This document shows positions 1 through 12,256 of a DNA stretch of 64,000 nucleotides, piece by piece. The position numbers and the translations under genes are program-made. Origin of the DNA: Calvatia gigantea (taxonomy: Eukaryota > Basidiomycota > Agaricomycetes > Agaricales > Lycoperdaceae). The number at the start of each line of letters is the position of its first letter. Within the stretch, counting starts at the first letter, position 1. Where the stretch lies: contig JACAAK010000026.1 in assembly GCA_025093985.1 (NCBI GenBank), forward strand, positions 124,001 to 188,000, read 5' to 3'. Below the pieces are notes generated by a model. It saw only the letters and a list, made by a program, of their open reading frames with translations, ran no database searches and had not been told where the DNA came from.

Positions 1-3000
1 ATCGTAGCAGTGACGGCGGTTCGGTTTCCTCGTTTGCGAGTATCGTAGCGGTCGACGCCGTGAACTTCGCGCGTGTATGATGAACCCTTGAATATAACGT
101 TCCATTGTGCTTTTGGACCGTTGGCGTGTGTGCGTGGAACGTCATCGACTTCCATCGGAGAGTCCCTTTATTCCCTTTGCCGTTCCCATCTTGGTGGTTG
201 AGGCACCGATGTTTGCGAGGGCGATAAAGATGATAATGAACGCGATGGGATTGAGAGGAGGATGGCTTTGTGCCCAGAGGATGGGGACAGAATAGGATTG
301 GGGATCCAATGGCAAGCGAGAGATTGGATTACGCTGCTGTCCGCCATGATCCAGATGTTTCCTTCGGTTCGGCGGAGGGTAGTGGAACAGGGTAGGGTGA
401 TGCAAATCGCACACAGTTCTGCAGCCAGTTGTTGTTGGGTGGTTGTCGATTACCCACCAGAGAATAAATGAGAATTTATAACGACCATTTGAGCCATTAG
501 TTGGGCAAGAATAAGGGTATCGTTAGACTTGGATGACGTACCGACATAGTACTCCGAAATAACCACTTTCGATATCAGCTGGAGAAGCACCTCGTTGTCG
601 CAGGGATAAGTGGGAGCACGGGTGAATTGACAGTTGTGAAGAGGTGGAGGGTGAGTTCAGGTGATCGATGTCCCTCGGTTCAAGCACGTGCAAACACACC
701 GTCACCAGGATCGTTGCTCATTCGTACCCGTAAGGACTTTTGCTTGACATAGTGCTGAGCCAAATTGCAGGTCACTCTCACCATAATAATGGATGTCCAG
801 GCCCTGTTGTATTTATCCTCATCTTCGTTCAAGTCTTTCGCGTACCCTCCGTAACCTCCCTCTGTCGCTGGTGCCACGAATACCTCCTCTAAATCATCTA
901 TTCTAAACCATATAACTGTCCTTACCCTGCCTGACGGTCATCAGCTTCACCACGCTTGCATGGACCATCAGTTTTGATCCCCCCGACTCCAACTCTGGCG
1001 ATAAGGCTGAATCATGCGCTCAACACCAGATCGAAACCGTCCCTCCTCAGTCCCTTGCCTCCGTTGATTTCTTATTCTATTTGTTACCATCGCAGTGTGA
1101 AGGGCTCAGATTGGCCAGACGCACCTGGTCACATACTAGAGTGCTAGTTCACGAGTTGTGCGCGGACTCACATCCCTCGGAACCACAGCCAAATTCCAAG
1201 ATACGTCCATAGCCAAGTCCGGCCCCGACTTGGTCCTGAACTAGCGTCGTCGCCATGGACCTATGGAACGCACTTATTTGACTCATCAGGATAGCGAGCA
1301 CAACAAATCACAGTGGCTGAATGAAGGTAAGCAAGAGATAATTATGTGGGGAGGGAGGGGGTGATAGGATAGGATGGTACGTATTTGCTAAGGCTCGTCC
1401 TTGTTCCTGCACCTGCAATTATGGCGAAGCACATTGTGAATGGCTGCTTGATACTGCGATCCAGGCCTGGGCCGACTGTATGACAAGGTTCTTGGCGAGT
1501 CCTTAAGAATCAGAGTTTTGTTGGTGCTTCTAACACTTCCCCATCCCTCTTTTGTTGCCCTTCAACTGCCCTTGGTATACTCCTCAGTTTCGGGTTCTCG
1601 CGACGATGTAGGATGGATCCTTTTGCTTTTCCCCATATTCATGTTGTCGGCCATATTTTGGACCTTCACCCTCGATGCTGGCGCTGGAACTCCACTCAAA
1701 ACCTATTTTCATCAAACTGTCCAATATAATCGCACAGTTGCATCTATCTACTCCTTCCCTGATGCTCCCCGCGTCCACGACATTGACAAACCTCAGTGAT
1801 ACCACTTCGGGCATCATCACAAACGTCATCTACTTTCTGCACGGCGCATCGGAAAGCCTAAGGAACGATGTTACACTGCTACACACACCCTCCACTAATT
1901 ATGCGACATCCGACGTATATGTCACTCCGATGTTCCGATCTATTCAACGTCCCACCGCTGATCCACCCATTCCTCGCCTGTCTATTAGATCTCATATACG
2001 TCCGTTTTCATGCCTTGTTTTGCTTTCCACCTGCACATGAAAATCACCACTCTACCCGTGCCAAACGCCCAGTATACTCAAATGAGCCTTTGGTCTGAAC
2101 TTAATCTTATTTTCAAATTCACTCCGCTCGTCGGTTTTCACGGAGCGCTCATGATCGTCTCATTTAGTCTGCAACTTCTCACTCAGTTACATATACATAT
2201 CTAAAGGTTACACGGCTCGATTTGCGGTAGCTGCGTGTTCTGGACCTCTGCAGGTCATGCATTTGAATTGTAGATGTGCCCCAATCACTGGTAACTTTTG
2301 CCAAATCCATGGTCATCGATCATCGAGCGAACAAGTGTCTTATGAAATCATGTTAGGCTGATTGAGTATACTGCTCACTGTTTCGATATTCCAGTACCAT
2401 AGAAAACAACCTCGTTGCTTAAACCCCGTGAATGGGTGGTGAAAAGTCGTCTAAGTTCAGCTGTATATAGGTGCAAGCTGATCTGTGATGACCTAGCACC
2501 CAATTTGATACCCTGTTTCTCGCTTCTCCGTCTCTCACTTAATATCTACTAAATCTCGGGGGAAATGATATACGATTACAGCCACATCACCTGGAAGTAG
2601 GAGCACTGAATGGATATGATTGAGCACGTGTTTTCTTTCTTCAGTGCACCCCTCTGCGTCCTAGTAAGGTAGATCCTCCCCAGAGGGAACGAGCGGAGGA
2701 ATCATGTGCGGCTTCAGAAACGGAGGCTTCGCGCAAGAAATCGATGCCTGGTCTGAGGTTAGTTCATCGGCCCGCCCATGTTGACCAAGCTTACGGAGTT
2801 GGGCTGCTCTGGCAGGTGCTGCTGTTGTTGGTGATGGGGGCTGCAATAAACACACCGTTGTGGACTTCAACCGCCTGGGCGTTGGTGAAGAGTGACATTA
2901 AATAGACCCAGTAATCGCGAGGAATATCGTCGAAGGGAATCGTTCAAGTTGGTTCCAGATGGCGTTGGGAGGGAAAGGAGCAAAGCGCGGGCCATGTGTG

Positions 3001-3531
3001 TTGCTGTGCGCATTAGAGCATCATACACCCTCCCATGAGGTAAGAATCTTGATCTTTGCTATCAGTTGCGACATCACAATGATGACGAGGAGGAAGGTGA
3101 CCTTACCCAAATTTCCTGGCTCCGTCGAGACGCAGACGAGAGTTACCATCTTGAGGTCTAGCAGGAGGCCCTCCATCATGTCGAATAATTTATCCAAGAG
3201 CTTGTTGCCAACGCTTAGTTTCCGGATGGTCACGGTGTGAGTCAGCTGATCGGACAAGGACTCGTGCACATACCAGGCCTCCCTTGCCAGTGTGTTGAGG
3301 AGACTATCTGTCGGGACTTGGCAGAGCGAGTTCTGTGGTGATGGTGGTGAGCTGGACGACGAGGAACTTACTCAAAACGCCCTACGGTCCAAACACCGGC
3401 AAACACCCTCAACCACTTCCATGCCGCCACTGCTCACCCTCCCGCCGTTATTTAACCGGACTTCTGCACGATGTAACACCGGACGTGGTTTTGGGTTACC
3501 ACCACCACAACTGTTATCCAGGTCCTACTCA
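1..3531. other. Host-like flank without a confirmed gene
   Basis: No open frame here shows a recognisable domain, and the longest frames overlap one another on both strands. The base composition is more balanced than in the AT-rich Helitron DNA to the right. A minus-strand stretch around 3021-3269 encodes a moderately hydrophobic, leucine-rich peptide and could be an exon of an intron-containing gene, but splice sites could not be fixed. No repeat from elsewhere in the window was recognised. The segment ends at the target A at 3531, immediately before the 3' end of Helitron H1. Confidence 0.4.
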
Positions 3532-3556
3532 CTAGGCCGGATTCCGTGCCTTCGGC
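3532..3556 (-). terminator. Helitron 3' terminal hairpin and CTAG (H1)
   Basis: A perfect 7-bp stem (CCGTGCC/GGCACGG) with a 3-nt loop lies eight bases inside the CTAG terminus. In Helitrons this hairpin signals the end of rolling-circle transfer. Equivalent ends, some with stem changes, occur at 12050, 14578, 22841, 23594 and 32834. Confidence 0.8.
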
Positions 3557-4001
3557 ACGGGCAGTACTTTAGTCCTTTTAGTTATTTTAATTTTAATTCT
3601 TACAGTTATTCAAGTTGCAGTTTAACTTCATTAATTTTTCTCTTAGTATTAAATTACATCCAGAGTAAGAGTCCAGTCATTTTTATAAACAATTCAAAAA
3701 CAACAATCAATTATCATTCTACAAACTACAATTCCCATATTCTAACTAACCATCCATCTTAATTCTATAATCTTTATCCCTTATTTACAAAAAATCACTG
3801 CCTCAGTCCATAAGCTACTTCTTTCTATACTATATTCATAGTCTTTATACACTTATTTTCTTTTAGTAACACTACTTTAATTTTTTCTACTAAACTACAT
3901 CCATATAATGCTTATCTATACTCATATTCTCTTTACAATACCCACTTTCCTATTAGTCAGCCATTTTCTAGCTAATCAAACTATCACTATATTATTACCT
4001 C

Positions 4002-4310
4002 TGTTATGAGTTTCCACCGATCATAACGAGTTCCGTGCTATTCTACATTCCTAACTATCTGTGTACCTGTTTCAGTTATTCTAGTCCAGCGTTCTCCTGA
4101 TGATATGACTCGTACCAACTACCACGCCTTGACCGGACGTTTCATGTAGTTACTCCATCCGTTCAACCGGATAGTTCTAGACGTATTTAAGCATACATAC
4201 ATCCTGTTGTATTCGGTACGCTTAACCACCTTTTGTTCTCTTTCCCTTACTCGCCCTCAAGACTTAGCCAGAGCTGCAACCTGAGGTCTAAACCGACTAA
4301 GGTCGTAACA
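4002..4310 (+). repeat. 5' LTR of G1
   Basis: Begins TGTTATGAGTTTCC and ends GGTCGTAACA. It is followed by TTTGGTTAAGCGTCACC, a candidate primer-binding site that is conserved in G2 and nearly so in G3; the tRNA was not identified. Compared with the 3' LTR most differences are C/T or G/A transitions, and there is one extra T at 4098 between the C and G of a CpG. Confidence 0.92.
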
Positions 4311-4395
4311 TTTGGTTAAGCGTCACCACCTCACCTTGCAGGAGACAGAGTTGAAAAAGACTCGAACCACGACGAACCCAGGAGCCATTATACAT

Positions 4396-5545
4396 ATGAG
4401 CTCGAACCCTGACGAATACAGAGAACCGCAGCTTGAAGTTACAGACGACGAACTTGAAACAGACAGTGAAACTGAGTCATCAGACGAAGAAGCAGAGAAC
4501 CCTGAAGTACCTGTACCAGAAACGGTTGTAACAGACAACGAACCCGGAGAAACCACGCAAGGAGCAAACCCAACAGAAGTAGAAGCAGTTATATCAGAAC
4601 TCTTCGACGAACTCGACATAGCAGAAGAACAGTTAGGACAACAGGAGAACCAAGACACCGAAACAGAATCAGAATCAGGAGACTCAGTAATGACGGACAA
4701 TACTGCACCCACCACAGCCCCTAGCACAAAGGGACTTGTGCCCGACCCAGGATTCTTCGATGGAACACGAACCAAATTCGACGAACTGGTGGAGAGCCAT
4801 GACACTCTTCATGAAATTCAACAAAGTCAGCACAGCAGATGATAAAGCTATAGCAGTCTTGGCCAGATTGAGGGGAGGAACAGCAGGAGCATATGCAGCA
4901 ATGAAAGCACCACAAATCCTGGAAGGAGAAGACTCTGTAGACTGGAAGATCTTCGCAGAAGAATTCAAACGAACCTTCTCAGATGATGCCATGAACGCGA
5001 AGGCAGAATGGCAAATCGAAAAATTCAAACAAGGAAACAGGAACATGGCCGACTACCTCATCGAATTTGAGGTACTGAAGAACAAGGCAAAAACTGACAA
5101 CCGACATGCCATGTTCCTATTGCGAAAAAACGCCCGACAAGATATCATCCACACCATCACAGGCTACCCTCCAGCCGCGAGACCCGATACGTACCCCGAA
5201 TGGAAGGAAGCCATACTAGCCGTCGGACAAGGATACGAAGCATCCGAATACCGAGGAGATAAGAAAACTAACTCGGGAACTACCTATGGAGGAATGGGGG
5301 AACCCATGGAGATAGGAAGCAGGCGACATGTGTTCAACGCTAAAGGAGAACCCAAATGTTACAACTGTGGGATATTCGGACACATGTCCAAAGACTGCAA
5401 GAAACCCAAAGGGTTAACATGCTACAACTGCGGCAAAATCGGACACATAGCCAAAGCTTGCACCGCACCAAAGAAAGTACAGATCCGAGCAATGGATGAA
5501 GCAAAACCAGAGGAACATCAGGATTTTTCCGGAGACTCCGAGTAG
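4396..5545 (+). pseudogene. gag: G1 gag (frameshifted)
   Basis: Encodes the structural capsid/nucleocapsid protein that packages element RNA. The start is chosen by matching the intact start in G2 (MSSNPDEY). An acidic Glu/Asp-rich N-terminal third is followed by a Ty3-type capsid region (WRAMTLFMKFNKVS) and two CCHC zinc knuckles, [14 protein letters not shown] and CYNCGKIGHIAKAC. One extra G near 4782, in the Asp-Asn-Trp-Trp codons, shifts the frame, so the gene is read in two pieces (to about 4782 and from about 4736). It ends with a TAG that overlaps the pol frame, as in the other copies. Confidence 0.88.
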
Positions 5546-8500
5546 GCGCTAGCCTCGAGAGTCAAGAAACTTGTATCTAGGATATCAGAAGAATATTACA
5601 CGATTCCTCAGAAACGAAAGCGCGAACTAAACCTAAAAGGAAAGATCCAAACCCCGACAAAAAGAATAACAGTAAACATCATAGTCGACTCGGGATGCAC
5701 CACCAGTAGCATCAGCAAAAGACTGGTAGATGAAGAAAAAATCCCCACAGAAAAATTAGGACAAGAAATCATGGTACTTAACGCGGACAGCACGGCAAAC
5801 CAAGGAGGAAAAGTCACGGAAAAAGCAACTATACACATGGAAATCGAAGGACACAAAGAGACAATCGAAGCATCAGTCGTGCAACTCCAAGACAGAGCAG
5901 AAGTATTCCTAGGACACGACTGGCTCATCAAACACAACCCAGAAGTCAACTGGCGAACAGGGGAAATAAAGTTCAATCGATGCCCAAAGGACTGCAGAGT
6001 TCCACACCAAAACATTCAGGTAACAGACAAAATCCGAAGCATGACCACCGCCGAAGATATATGGGAAGAGGAAGAAGAGCCCGACCCCACCGAACCATCA
6101 GACCTGCCGGACTACGTACGACCATTCACACATTTGTTCAACAAAACTACATTCGACAAGCTACCTGAACGAACAGAATGGGACCATGAGATAATCTTAA
6201 CAGAAGACGCACCCAAGGAAATCAACGCAGGAACTTACAACATGACGATCAAGGAACAAGACGAGCTCAAGACATTTGTTAAAGAAAACCTCGAGTCAGG
6301 ACGGATACGACCATCGAAATCACCATATGCTGTGCCCACATTTTTCATCCCGAAAAAGGATGGCTCAAAACGACTCATTCAAGATTACCGACGATTGAAT
6401 AACGTAGTCATCAAGGATAAAACGCCGCTGCCTCGAATCGGAGAGGTCATTGACAAATTAGGGAAAGCCAAATATTTCAACAAACTGGACATTATTTGGG
6501 GTTACAACAACGTCCGAATCAAAGAAGGAGACGAGTGGAAAGCAGCCTTCCTAACCAACGAAGGGTTATTCGAACCTACGGTAATGTTTTTCGGGCTTAG
6601 CAACTCACCTGGGACATTCTCAAGAATGATGGCGAGCATCTTCCGAGACCTGCTACGCGACAGGAGACATAGTGAACTATATGGACGACTTCGCAATCCC
6701 GGGGGACACCAAAGAGCAATTACGAGAACGAACCACCCGATTCCTAGAAAGAGCAGCCGAACACAACCTGTGCTTCAAACGATCCAAATGCATCTTCGAT
6801 GCCGAAGAAATCCCAATGCTAGGAGTAACAGTAGGACACTGGACGCATCGAAATGGAGGCCGAGAAAGTAAAATCGGTACGAGAATAGCCCCAACCGCAC
6901 AACAAAAAAGGAGTAGAAAGATTCCTCGGGTTTGCCAACTACTACCGCCGATTTATAAAGAACTTCAGCAAGATAGCGGCCCCATTGAACAAACTGAAAG
7001 GATCAGAGGAGTGGGAATGGAAAGAGGAACAACAATCAGCATTTGACGAACTAAAGCAACGAATCACAGAAGAACCTACCTTAGCATTACCTCAGAGGAA
7101 AGGTCAATTCCGAGTAGAAGTCGACGCATCAAACTATGCACTAGGAGGAGTACTCTCACAAGAACAAAATTCGAAATGGCACCCAATCGCATTCACATCC
7201 CGCACACTATCACCAGCAGAACGAAATTATGAAATCTACGACAAAGAACTGTTGGCCATCATGCATGCACTAAAAGAATGGCGACACTACCTACTAGACG
7301 CAGAAGAAAAATTCGAAATCTGGACCGACCATGAAAACCTGAAATACTATAGGGAGCCCCAAAAACTAAACAGCCGACAAGCGAGATGGTACCTACGGTT
7401 ACAAGACTATGACTTCACACTGCGCCACGTACCAGGAAAAACAAACACAAAAGCAGACCTCCTCTCCTGAATCTACCAAGAGCCAGAGCAGGACGAAGAA
7501 AAACTAGTCACCATGATCCGAGACACTTGGCTAACAAATGAAGAAGACGACGAACCATCAGAAGGGACCATCTTACTCCGCGCCGAACTGTTTATGGAAC
7601 CCACCCTCAAGGAATGAATCAAGGCGAACAAAGGACGAGAAACGGCCATCATCCAAAAAATACGCAACCAAGACCCTGACATCACCGAACACGACGGGAT
7701 AATCTACAAAAATGCCAGCATATATGTACCACCCGAACCGACACTTAGAGAAGAAATACTACACCAATACCACGACGCCCCTGACGCAGAACACCCGGGA
7801 CAACACCGAATGACTGAGTTGGTGACCAGGGATTACTGGTGGCCAACAATCCGAACGGACATTCAAAAGTACATCAGAGGATGCCAAAATTGCCAACGAA
7901 ATAAGCCACGCAAGACACCTCTAAAGACACCCCTACACCCGCTTCCCATCCCCGACGGTCCATGGGAAGAAGTGAGCGTCGACCTCATTGGGCCATTACC
8001 CGAATCAGAGGGAAAAGACGCTATCCTGGTCATTGTCGACCGGTTCTCAAAAATGATACGACTCATAGCAACAAGGACGGATGTTTCCTCAAAAGAACTA
8101 GCACAGCACTACCGAGATGAAATATGGAAGCTACACGGAATACCGAGGAAAGTCCTCAGTGACCGAGGACCACAGTTCGCGTCCGAATTCACCGGCGAAC
8201 TGTTCAAGGGACTAGGGATAGAACGAAACCTGTCAACGGCCTACCACCCACAGACCGATGGACAGACAGAAAGGATTAACAGAGAAGTCGAAACGTACCT
8301 GAGGATATACTGCAACTACGACCAAAACGACTGGGCGAAATGGCTACCCATGGCCGAATTCCAATACAACGACAAGAAGCACACCGGCACTCAGATGACA
8401 CCGTTCTACCTGAACTACGGAAGACACCCCTGGAAAGGAAAGGAAAGCGGAATAACGAACAACCCTAGCAGCACGGAGTTCCTAAAACAACTCCAGAATG

Positions 8501-9084
8501 CAAGAGACAACGCCACTTCCGCACTACGATCATACCAAGAAAAGATGAAACGGACACATGATAACAGCAAGATGAACACAAGGACATATCAGATCAACGA
8601 TGAAGTATGGCTAGAAAACACCAACATCCATACCAATCAATCATCAAAGAAGCTAGGCCCAAAAAGGTATGGGCCTTTCCGAATTAAGGAAAAGATAGGG
8701 GAAGCGGCATATCGGCTGGCGATACCAGAAGGATGGGCCATCCATGATGTGTTTAACGAACAGCTGCTAACACCGGCACAAAAAACATCATTCCACATCC
8801 AGAAAGAAGCGCCAGCGCCCGAACCAATGATCATCAACAACGAAGAAGAATACGAAGTAGAGGAAGTCCGAGGAAAACGATGAAAAGGAAGGGGATATCA
8901 ATTCCTTATACACTGGAAAGGATACAGCAACGAAGAAGATACATGGACAGCGGAGTCAAACCTACAAAACGCCCAAGACGCGATAGCGGAGTACCACAAA
9001 AGGCATCCGGAGGATACCTATAAAAAGGGGGGCAAGAAATCCAGAAAAACATCAGTCAAGTCAAACCCCAGACAAAGATACTAG
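5524..9084 (+). pseudogene. pol: G1 pol: protease, RT, RNase H, integrase, chromodomain (degenerate)
   Basis: Domain order is aspartic protease (VDSGCTTSS), reverse transcriptase (KLDIIWGYNN; YMDD at about 6680), RNase H ([18 protein letters not shown]), integrase with a CQNC zinc motif and the catalytic SVDLIG, SDRGPQF and TERINREVE boxes, and a C-terminal chromodomain (WKGYSNEEDTW). Frameshifts lie near 6664 (extra G) and 6840 (extra T). Stops occur near 6884 (TAG in place of Trp), and as TGA at 7468, 7615 and 8881; G2 has CGA at each of the three TGA sites. The frame begins -1 to gag, near a run of five T at 5523. The gene cannot produce a full polyprotein. It ends six bases before ORF3. 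Confidence 0.9.
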
Positions 9085-9090
9085 CCAAAC

Positions 9091-10077
9091 ATGTCCTCCC
9101 AAGCCAACCGCATCTCTATCAGCTCCCTCGTCCACCCCAACCCAACCACAATTTCCTCAGTCCCTCTCCCAAAGCCAGGCAATAGTCAAGCACCTGCACC
9201 CCAAGGCACCCGCTACAACCTCGCAACCACCCCGTCCCCAGCACAAGGACTCCTTGAGGCCCTCCTCAAAGATGTCAACAAAGCCACAAACGATGAAGTA
9301 GAAACTATCACGGCCCAAAACAAACGACTCGCAGTAAACTGCCACATCACCCTCGCTACCGCTTGCATCACTTTCGCGGACATGTACGCCGGGTTCGCCA
9401 ACGCATCGTCCTCCACAAGTCAACACATCCCCGCTATCTTCCGCGCATTAGAATTATCCACCCTCACACCCAGCGAACAAAGTCGAGTTCACAGCCTTCA
9501 GAGCCGTGTTGACCTCGCTCTAGAAGTATTCAACCACCTCGATATCGCCGATATCTTCCTAGAACTCGCAGACGTCGCTATGAACTTACTAGGACGCGAC
9601 AAGACCACGGAAGACCCAGACATCGATCAACTCGTTATGCGCATTGGAGTCACTCTCGCTGACCTACACACCACCATCCGCTCCCCACCACCCAAACGAG
9701 CAGACACGCCCATGGACGAAGAAACCACCGTCTCAATGAAAGAGGAAGTCAACGCACTCCGACGATTCATAAAAACCATCACCCCACCACAGATTGTGTC
9801 GGTTTTTCTCCCACCAGCAAGATTCCGCAGTGTACTACCAGGCCAAGAAAAGGACCAACATTATTGGAAAGCGATAGTCACGAGCTACTGGGACAACTCA
9901 ACCATCACCGAGTTCCCCTTCAACGGAGTCCCAGTCCCTATCCGTCAAGATGGCCGCAGCCACTTGCCCATCTTCTTCGCACGTTCCAACGAAGGAAAGT
10001 ACCTCATTGGAGCCACCAAGAAAGCCCTCGCCGCCGCCGTAGTCAACGGAGAGTTTGATGAACTTCCTGAGGCATGA
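9091..10077 (+). CDS. G1 ORF3, unknown protein downstream of pol
   Basis: An intact 328-codon frame starts six bases after the pol stop and ends about 18 bases before the 3' LTR. It was not recognised as any known family. Visible features are a Ser/Pro-rich N-terminus (about 1-50), a long, probably helical middle (about 55-230), and a better conserved C-terminal block with PPQIVSVFLPPARFR, the tract YWDNSTITEFPFNGVPV and the end ELPEA. There is no signal peptide, no transmembrane segment and almost no cysteine, so the position is that of an env gene but the features are not. It stays open although gag and pol of this copy are dead, with about fourteen residue differences from G2 and no stop. 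Termination-reinitiation after pol is one possible expression route (inference). Confidence 0.85.
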   Translation: MSSQANRISISSLVHPNPTTISSVPLPKPGNSQAPAPQGTRYNLATTPSPAQGLLEALLKDVNKATNDEVETITAQNKRLAVNCHITLATACITFADMYAGFANASSSTSQHIPAIFRALELSTLTPSEQSRVHSLQSRVDLALEVFNHLDIADIFLELADVAMNLLGRDKTTEDPDIDQLVMRIGVTLADLHTTIRSPPPKRADTPMDEETTVSMKEEVNALRRFIKTITPPQIVSVFLPPARFRSVLPGQEKDQHYWKAIVTSYWDNSTITEFPFNGVPVPIRQDGRSHLPIFFARSNEGKYLIGATKKALAAAVVNGEFDELPEA

Positions 10078-10083
10078 AGTCTA

Positions 10084-10095
10084 ACCGGGGGGTAT
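10084..10095 (+). other. G1 polypurine tract
   Basis: The short G-run AACCGGGGGGTAT abuts the 3' LTR. Equivalent tracts with G runs precede the 3' LTR in G3, and a weaker one does so in G2. It would prime plus-strand DNA synthesis. Confidence 0.7.
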
Positions 10096-10403
10096 TGTTA
10101 TGAGTTTCCACTGATCATAACGAGTTCCGTGCTATTCTACATTGCTAACTATCTATGTACCCGTTTCAGCTATTCTAGTCCAGCATTCTCCGAAGATATG
10201 ACTCGTACTAACTACCACGCCTTGACCGGACATTTCATGTAGTTACTCCATCCGTTCAACCGGATAGTTCTAGACGTATTTAAGCGTACATACATCCTGT
10301 TGTATTCGGTACGCTTAACCACCTTTTGTTCTCTTTCCCTTACTCGCCCTCAAGACTTAGCCAGAGCTGCAACCTGAGGTCTAAACCGACTAAGGTCGTA
10401 ACA
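10096..10403 (+). repeat. 3' LTR of G1
   Basis: 308 bp from TGTTATGAG to CGTAACA, followed by the target duplication ACCTC and then the right half of Helitron H1. Confidence 0.92.
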
Positions 10404-10959
10404 ACCTCTTTATTAAACTATAATCTATTATCTATTTATTGTCTATGTTTCTTTACATTATTTACTTATCGTCCAATACAATAATATTGTTAGTCTGTAA
10501 GGAAAAGTAATGTGTCTACAAACCAACTTAATAATCAAGTGGAGGTTAAAGGCCCTTATCTACAGTATTTAAGTATATGACAGCTACAATACTAATAAAT
10601 ATTGTTTTACAATACTTGTATGTTAATAATACCAACAGTATATTATTGCCCAAGCCTACAGGTACTATGTCTGAGAAAATATAAGTATGCCAGTAGCCTA
10701 ACCTACCAGCCATTTATTTTCATTATATAGTTATATCATCACTAATTATTTAGCTACCAGTCATTCATTCATTACTAACCTAGTCCAATTAATCAACTAT
10801 TATCACCAATTATAATATATTAGTTAATCTAAGCTTTCCTACTCATTTTCCAGCTATCAGTCTATGTTTAGTCTATTTAATTGTACTACCAGTCCATCCT
10901 AATCTATCCAGTCTTATTATTAGTCATTATCTTGCTATCAATGTATCTTATCTCATATA

Positions 10960-11700
10960 TTTGCTATTAATCTGCATTGATGTTGAGAGTCACCTTATCA
11001 GTTAGTATTAGCCAAGTTAATCTCATTATCAGTTGTCATTAGTATATCCTTATCTATTATCAGTCTGTACTAATCTACTCAACTTCATTATCAGTTATTA
11101 TCAGTATATTATTATCTGTTATCAGTCTATGTCAATCTACTCAACTTTATTATCAATCAATGTTAAGTTCCCTAGTTATCCTATTAGTAGTGTTAGCAAG
11201 GTTAGTCTCATTATCAGTTGTTATCAGTATATCTTTATCTACTATCAGTATATGCTAATCTGCTCAACTTTATTATTAGTCAATGTTAACTTTCATAATT
11301 ACTTTATCAGTTAGTATTAGTCAAGTTAGTTTCATTATCAGTTTTTATCTTACTATCAGTCCATTCTTATCTACTATCAGTCCATGTTAATCTACTCAAC
11401 TTTATTATTAGTCAATGTTAACTTTCATAATTACTTTATCAGCTAGTATTAGTCAAGTTAGTTTCATTATCAGTTTTTATCTTACTATCAGTCCATTCTT
11501 ATCTACTATCAGTCCATATCAATCTACTTAACTTATTATCAGCCAATGTTAACTTCTATAATTACTTTATCAGCTAGTGTTAGCCAAGTTAATCTTATTA
11601 TCAGTTGTTATCTTACTATCAGTCCATTCTTATCTACTATCAGTCTATACCATTCTACTCAGTTTTATTATCAGTCTATGTTAATGTATAATTATCTTAT
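10960..11700. repeat. Tandem array of about 125-bp units (H1)
   Basis: Imperfect AT-rich units contain the recurring words TTATCAGTTAGTATTAGCCAAG, TCATTATCAGTTGT, CTACTATCAGTC and AATCTACTCAACTTTATTA; successive GTTAG-CAAG words are spaced about 120-130 bp. The same array occurs inside every Helitron in this window, so it is part of the Helitron body and not a centromeric satellite. No coding capacity is evident. Confidence 0.8.
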
Positions 11701-11879
11701 CAACAATCTTTGGCTAACCTGATAATATGGCCAGCCCTCAGATATTAGAGAGTAAGGATTTTACACCATATGGGTTGTTGAATTTTGTTATGGACTGGAT
11801 ATTGGTCTGCCAAAGCACCAAGGTGGCAACCAAGGTGGCAGTGTTTGATGCAGTGGCAGTGTTTTTGATGCAAAGAATG

Positions 11880-12049
11880 TAAGAAGGGAACAACTTTTGC
11901 TTAGTCAGTTCTGACAAATGCTGTGTAAAAATGGCACAGGATTACCAATTCTGACAAATGCTGACTAAAATTTGTCAGCCTACACCATTGTCCCCCTCTT
12001 ATGGCCCCCCAGAAGCCCCCAGACACCCTATTATTCCCCTCTATATAGA
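11880..12049 (-). promoter_or_regulatory. Structured 5' end of Helitron H1
   Basis: Just inside the 5' TC terminus are repeated short palindromic words: CTGACAAAT paired with ATTTGTCAG, and CTTAGTCAG with CTGACTAA, plus GCACAGG. They can fold into hairpins. The same cluster occurs at the 5' end of H2, H3, the inner Helitron, H5 and H6. Such subterminal repeats could be Rep-binding or origin sequences (inference). Confidence 0.55.
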
Positions 12050-12115
12050 CTAGGCCAGATTCTGTGCCTTCAGCACAGGTGGTACTTTAGTCCCTTTAGT
12101 TATTTTAATCTTTAC

Positions 12116-12235
12116 AGTTATTCAACTCACAGTTTAACTTCATTAATTTTTCTCTTAGGATTACATCCATATTCAGTTATTCAACTCACAGTTTAACTTC
12201 ATTAATTTTTCTCTTAGGATTACATCCATTTTCAG
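12116..12235. repeat. 60-bp direct duplication
   Basis: Two successive copies of a segment running from TTATTCAACTCACAG to GGATTACATCCAT. The corresponding segment at 14640-14700 in H3 is present only once, so the duplication is specific to H2. Confidence 0.75.
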
Positions 12236-12256
12236 AGTACATATTCTACATAAAAC

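Larger units (their letters stand above)
4002..10403 (+). mobile_element. Gypsy element G1, full length, degenerate
   Basis: Two LTRs of 309 and 308 bp (TG...CA) flank gag, pol and a third ORF. The element is bounded by the 5-bp target duplication ACCTC (3997-4001 and 10404-10408). The unoccupied target is preserved in a related Helitron at 24054-24058. The LTRs differ at roughly nine positions, so this insertion is older than G2. Gag and pol are broken by frameshifts and TGA/TAG stops, whereas ORF3 is intact. The pol carries a C-terminal chromodomain, placing it among the chromodomain Gypsy elements. Confidence 0.93.
3532..12049 (-). mobile_element. Helitron H1 (non-autonomous), interrupted by Gypsy G1
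   Basis: On the minus strand the 3' end reads hairpin CCGTGCC-GAA-GGCACGG, eight bases, then CTAG before a T, the canonical Helitron 3' structure; on the plus strand this is CTAGGCC at 3532. The 5' end is the TC at 12049-12048 (minus TCTATATAGAGGGG). Without G1 and one target duplication the element is about 2.1 kb and has no Rep or helicase coding sequence. It contains an AT-rich leader shared with 23594-24060 and a tandem array of about 125-bp units. Immediately to the right, without an intervening base, lies the 3' end of H2. Confidence 0.8.

Noticed and set aside
107..3270. Several short open frames in the left flank
   Set aside because: They overlap on both strands, lack recognisable domains and have no start or splice context that favours any of them.
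9091..10077. ORF3 of G1-G3 as a retroviral-type envelope gene
   Set aside because: The position fits, but there is no signal peptide, transmembrane helix, furin-like site or cysteine pattern.
10960..11700. CRISPR array
   Set aside because: Units are long, imperfect and contiguous, with no unique spacers, and the context is eukaryotic transposons.
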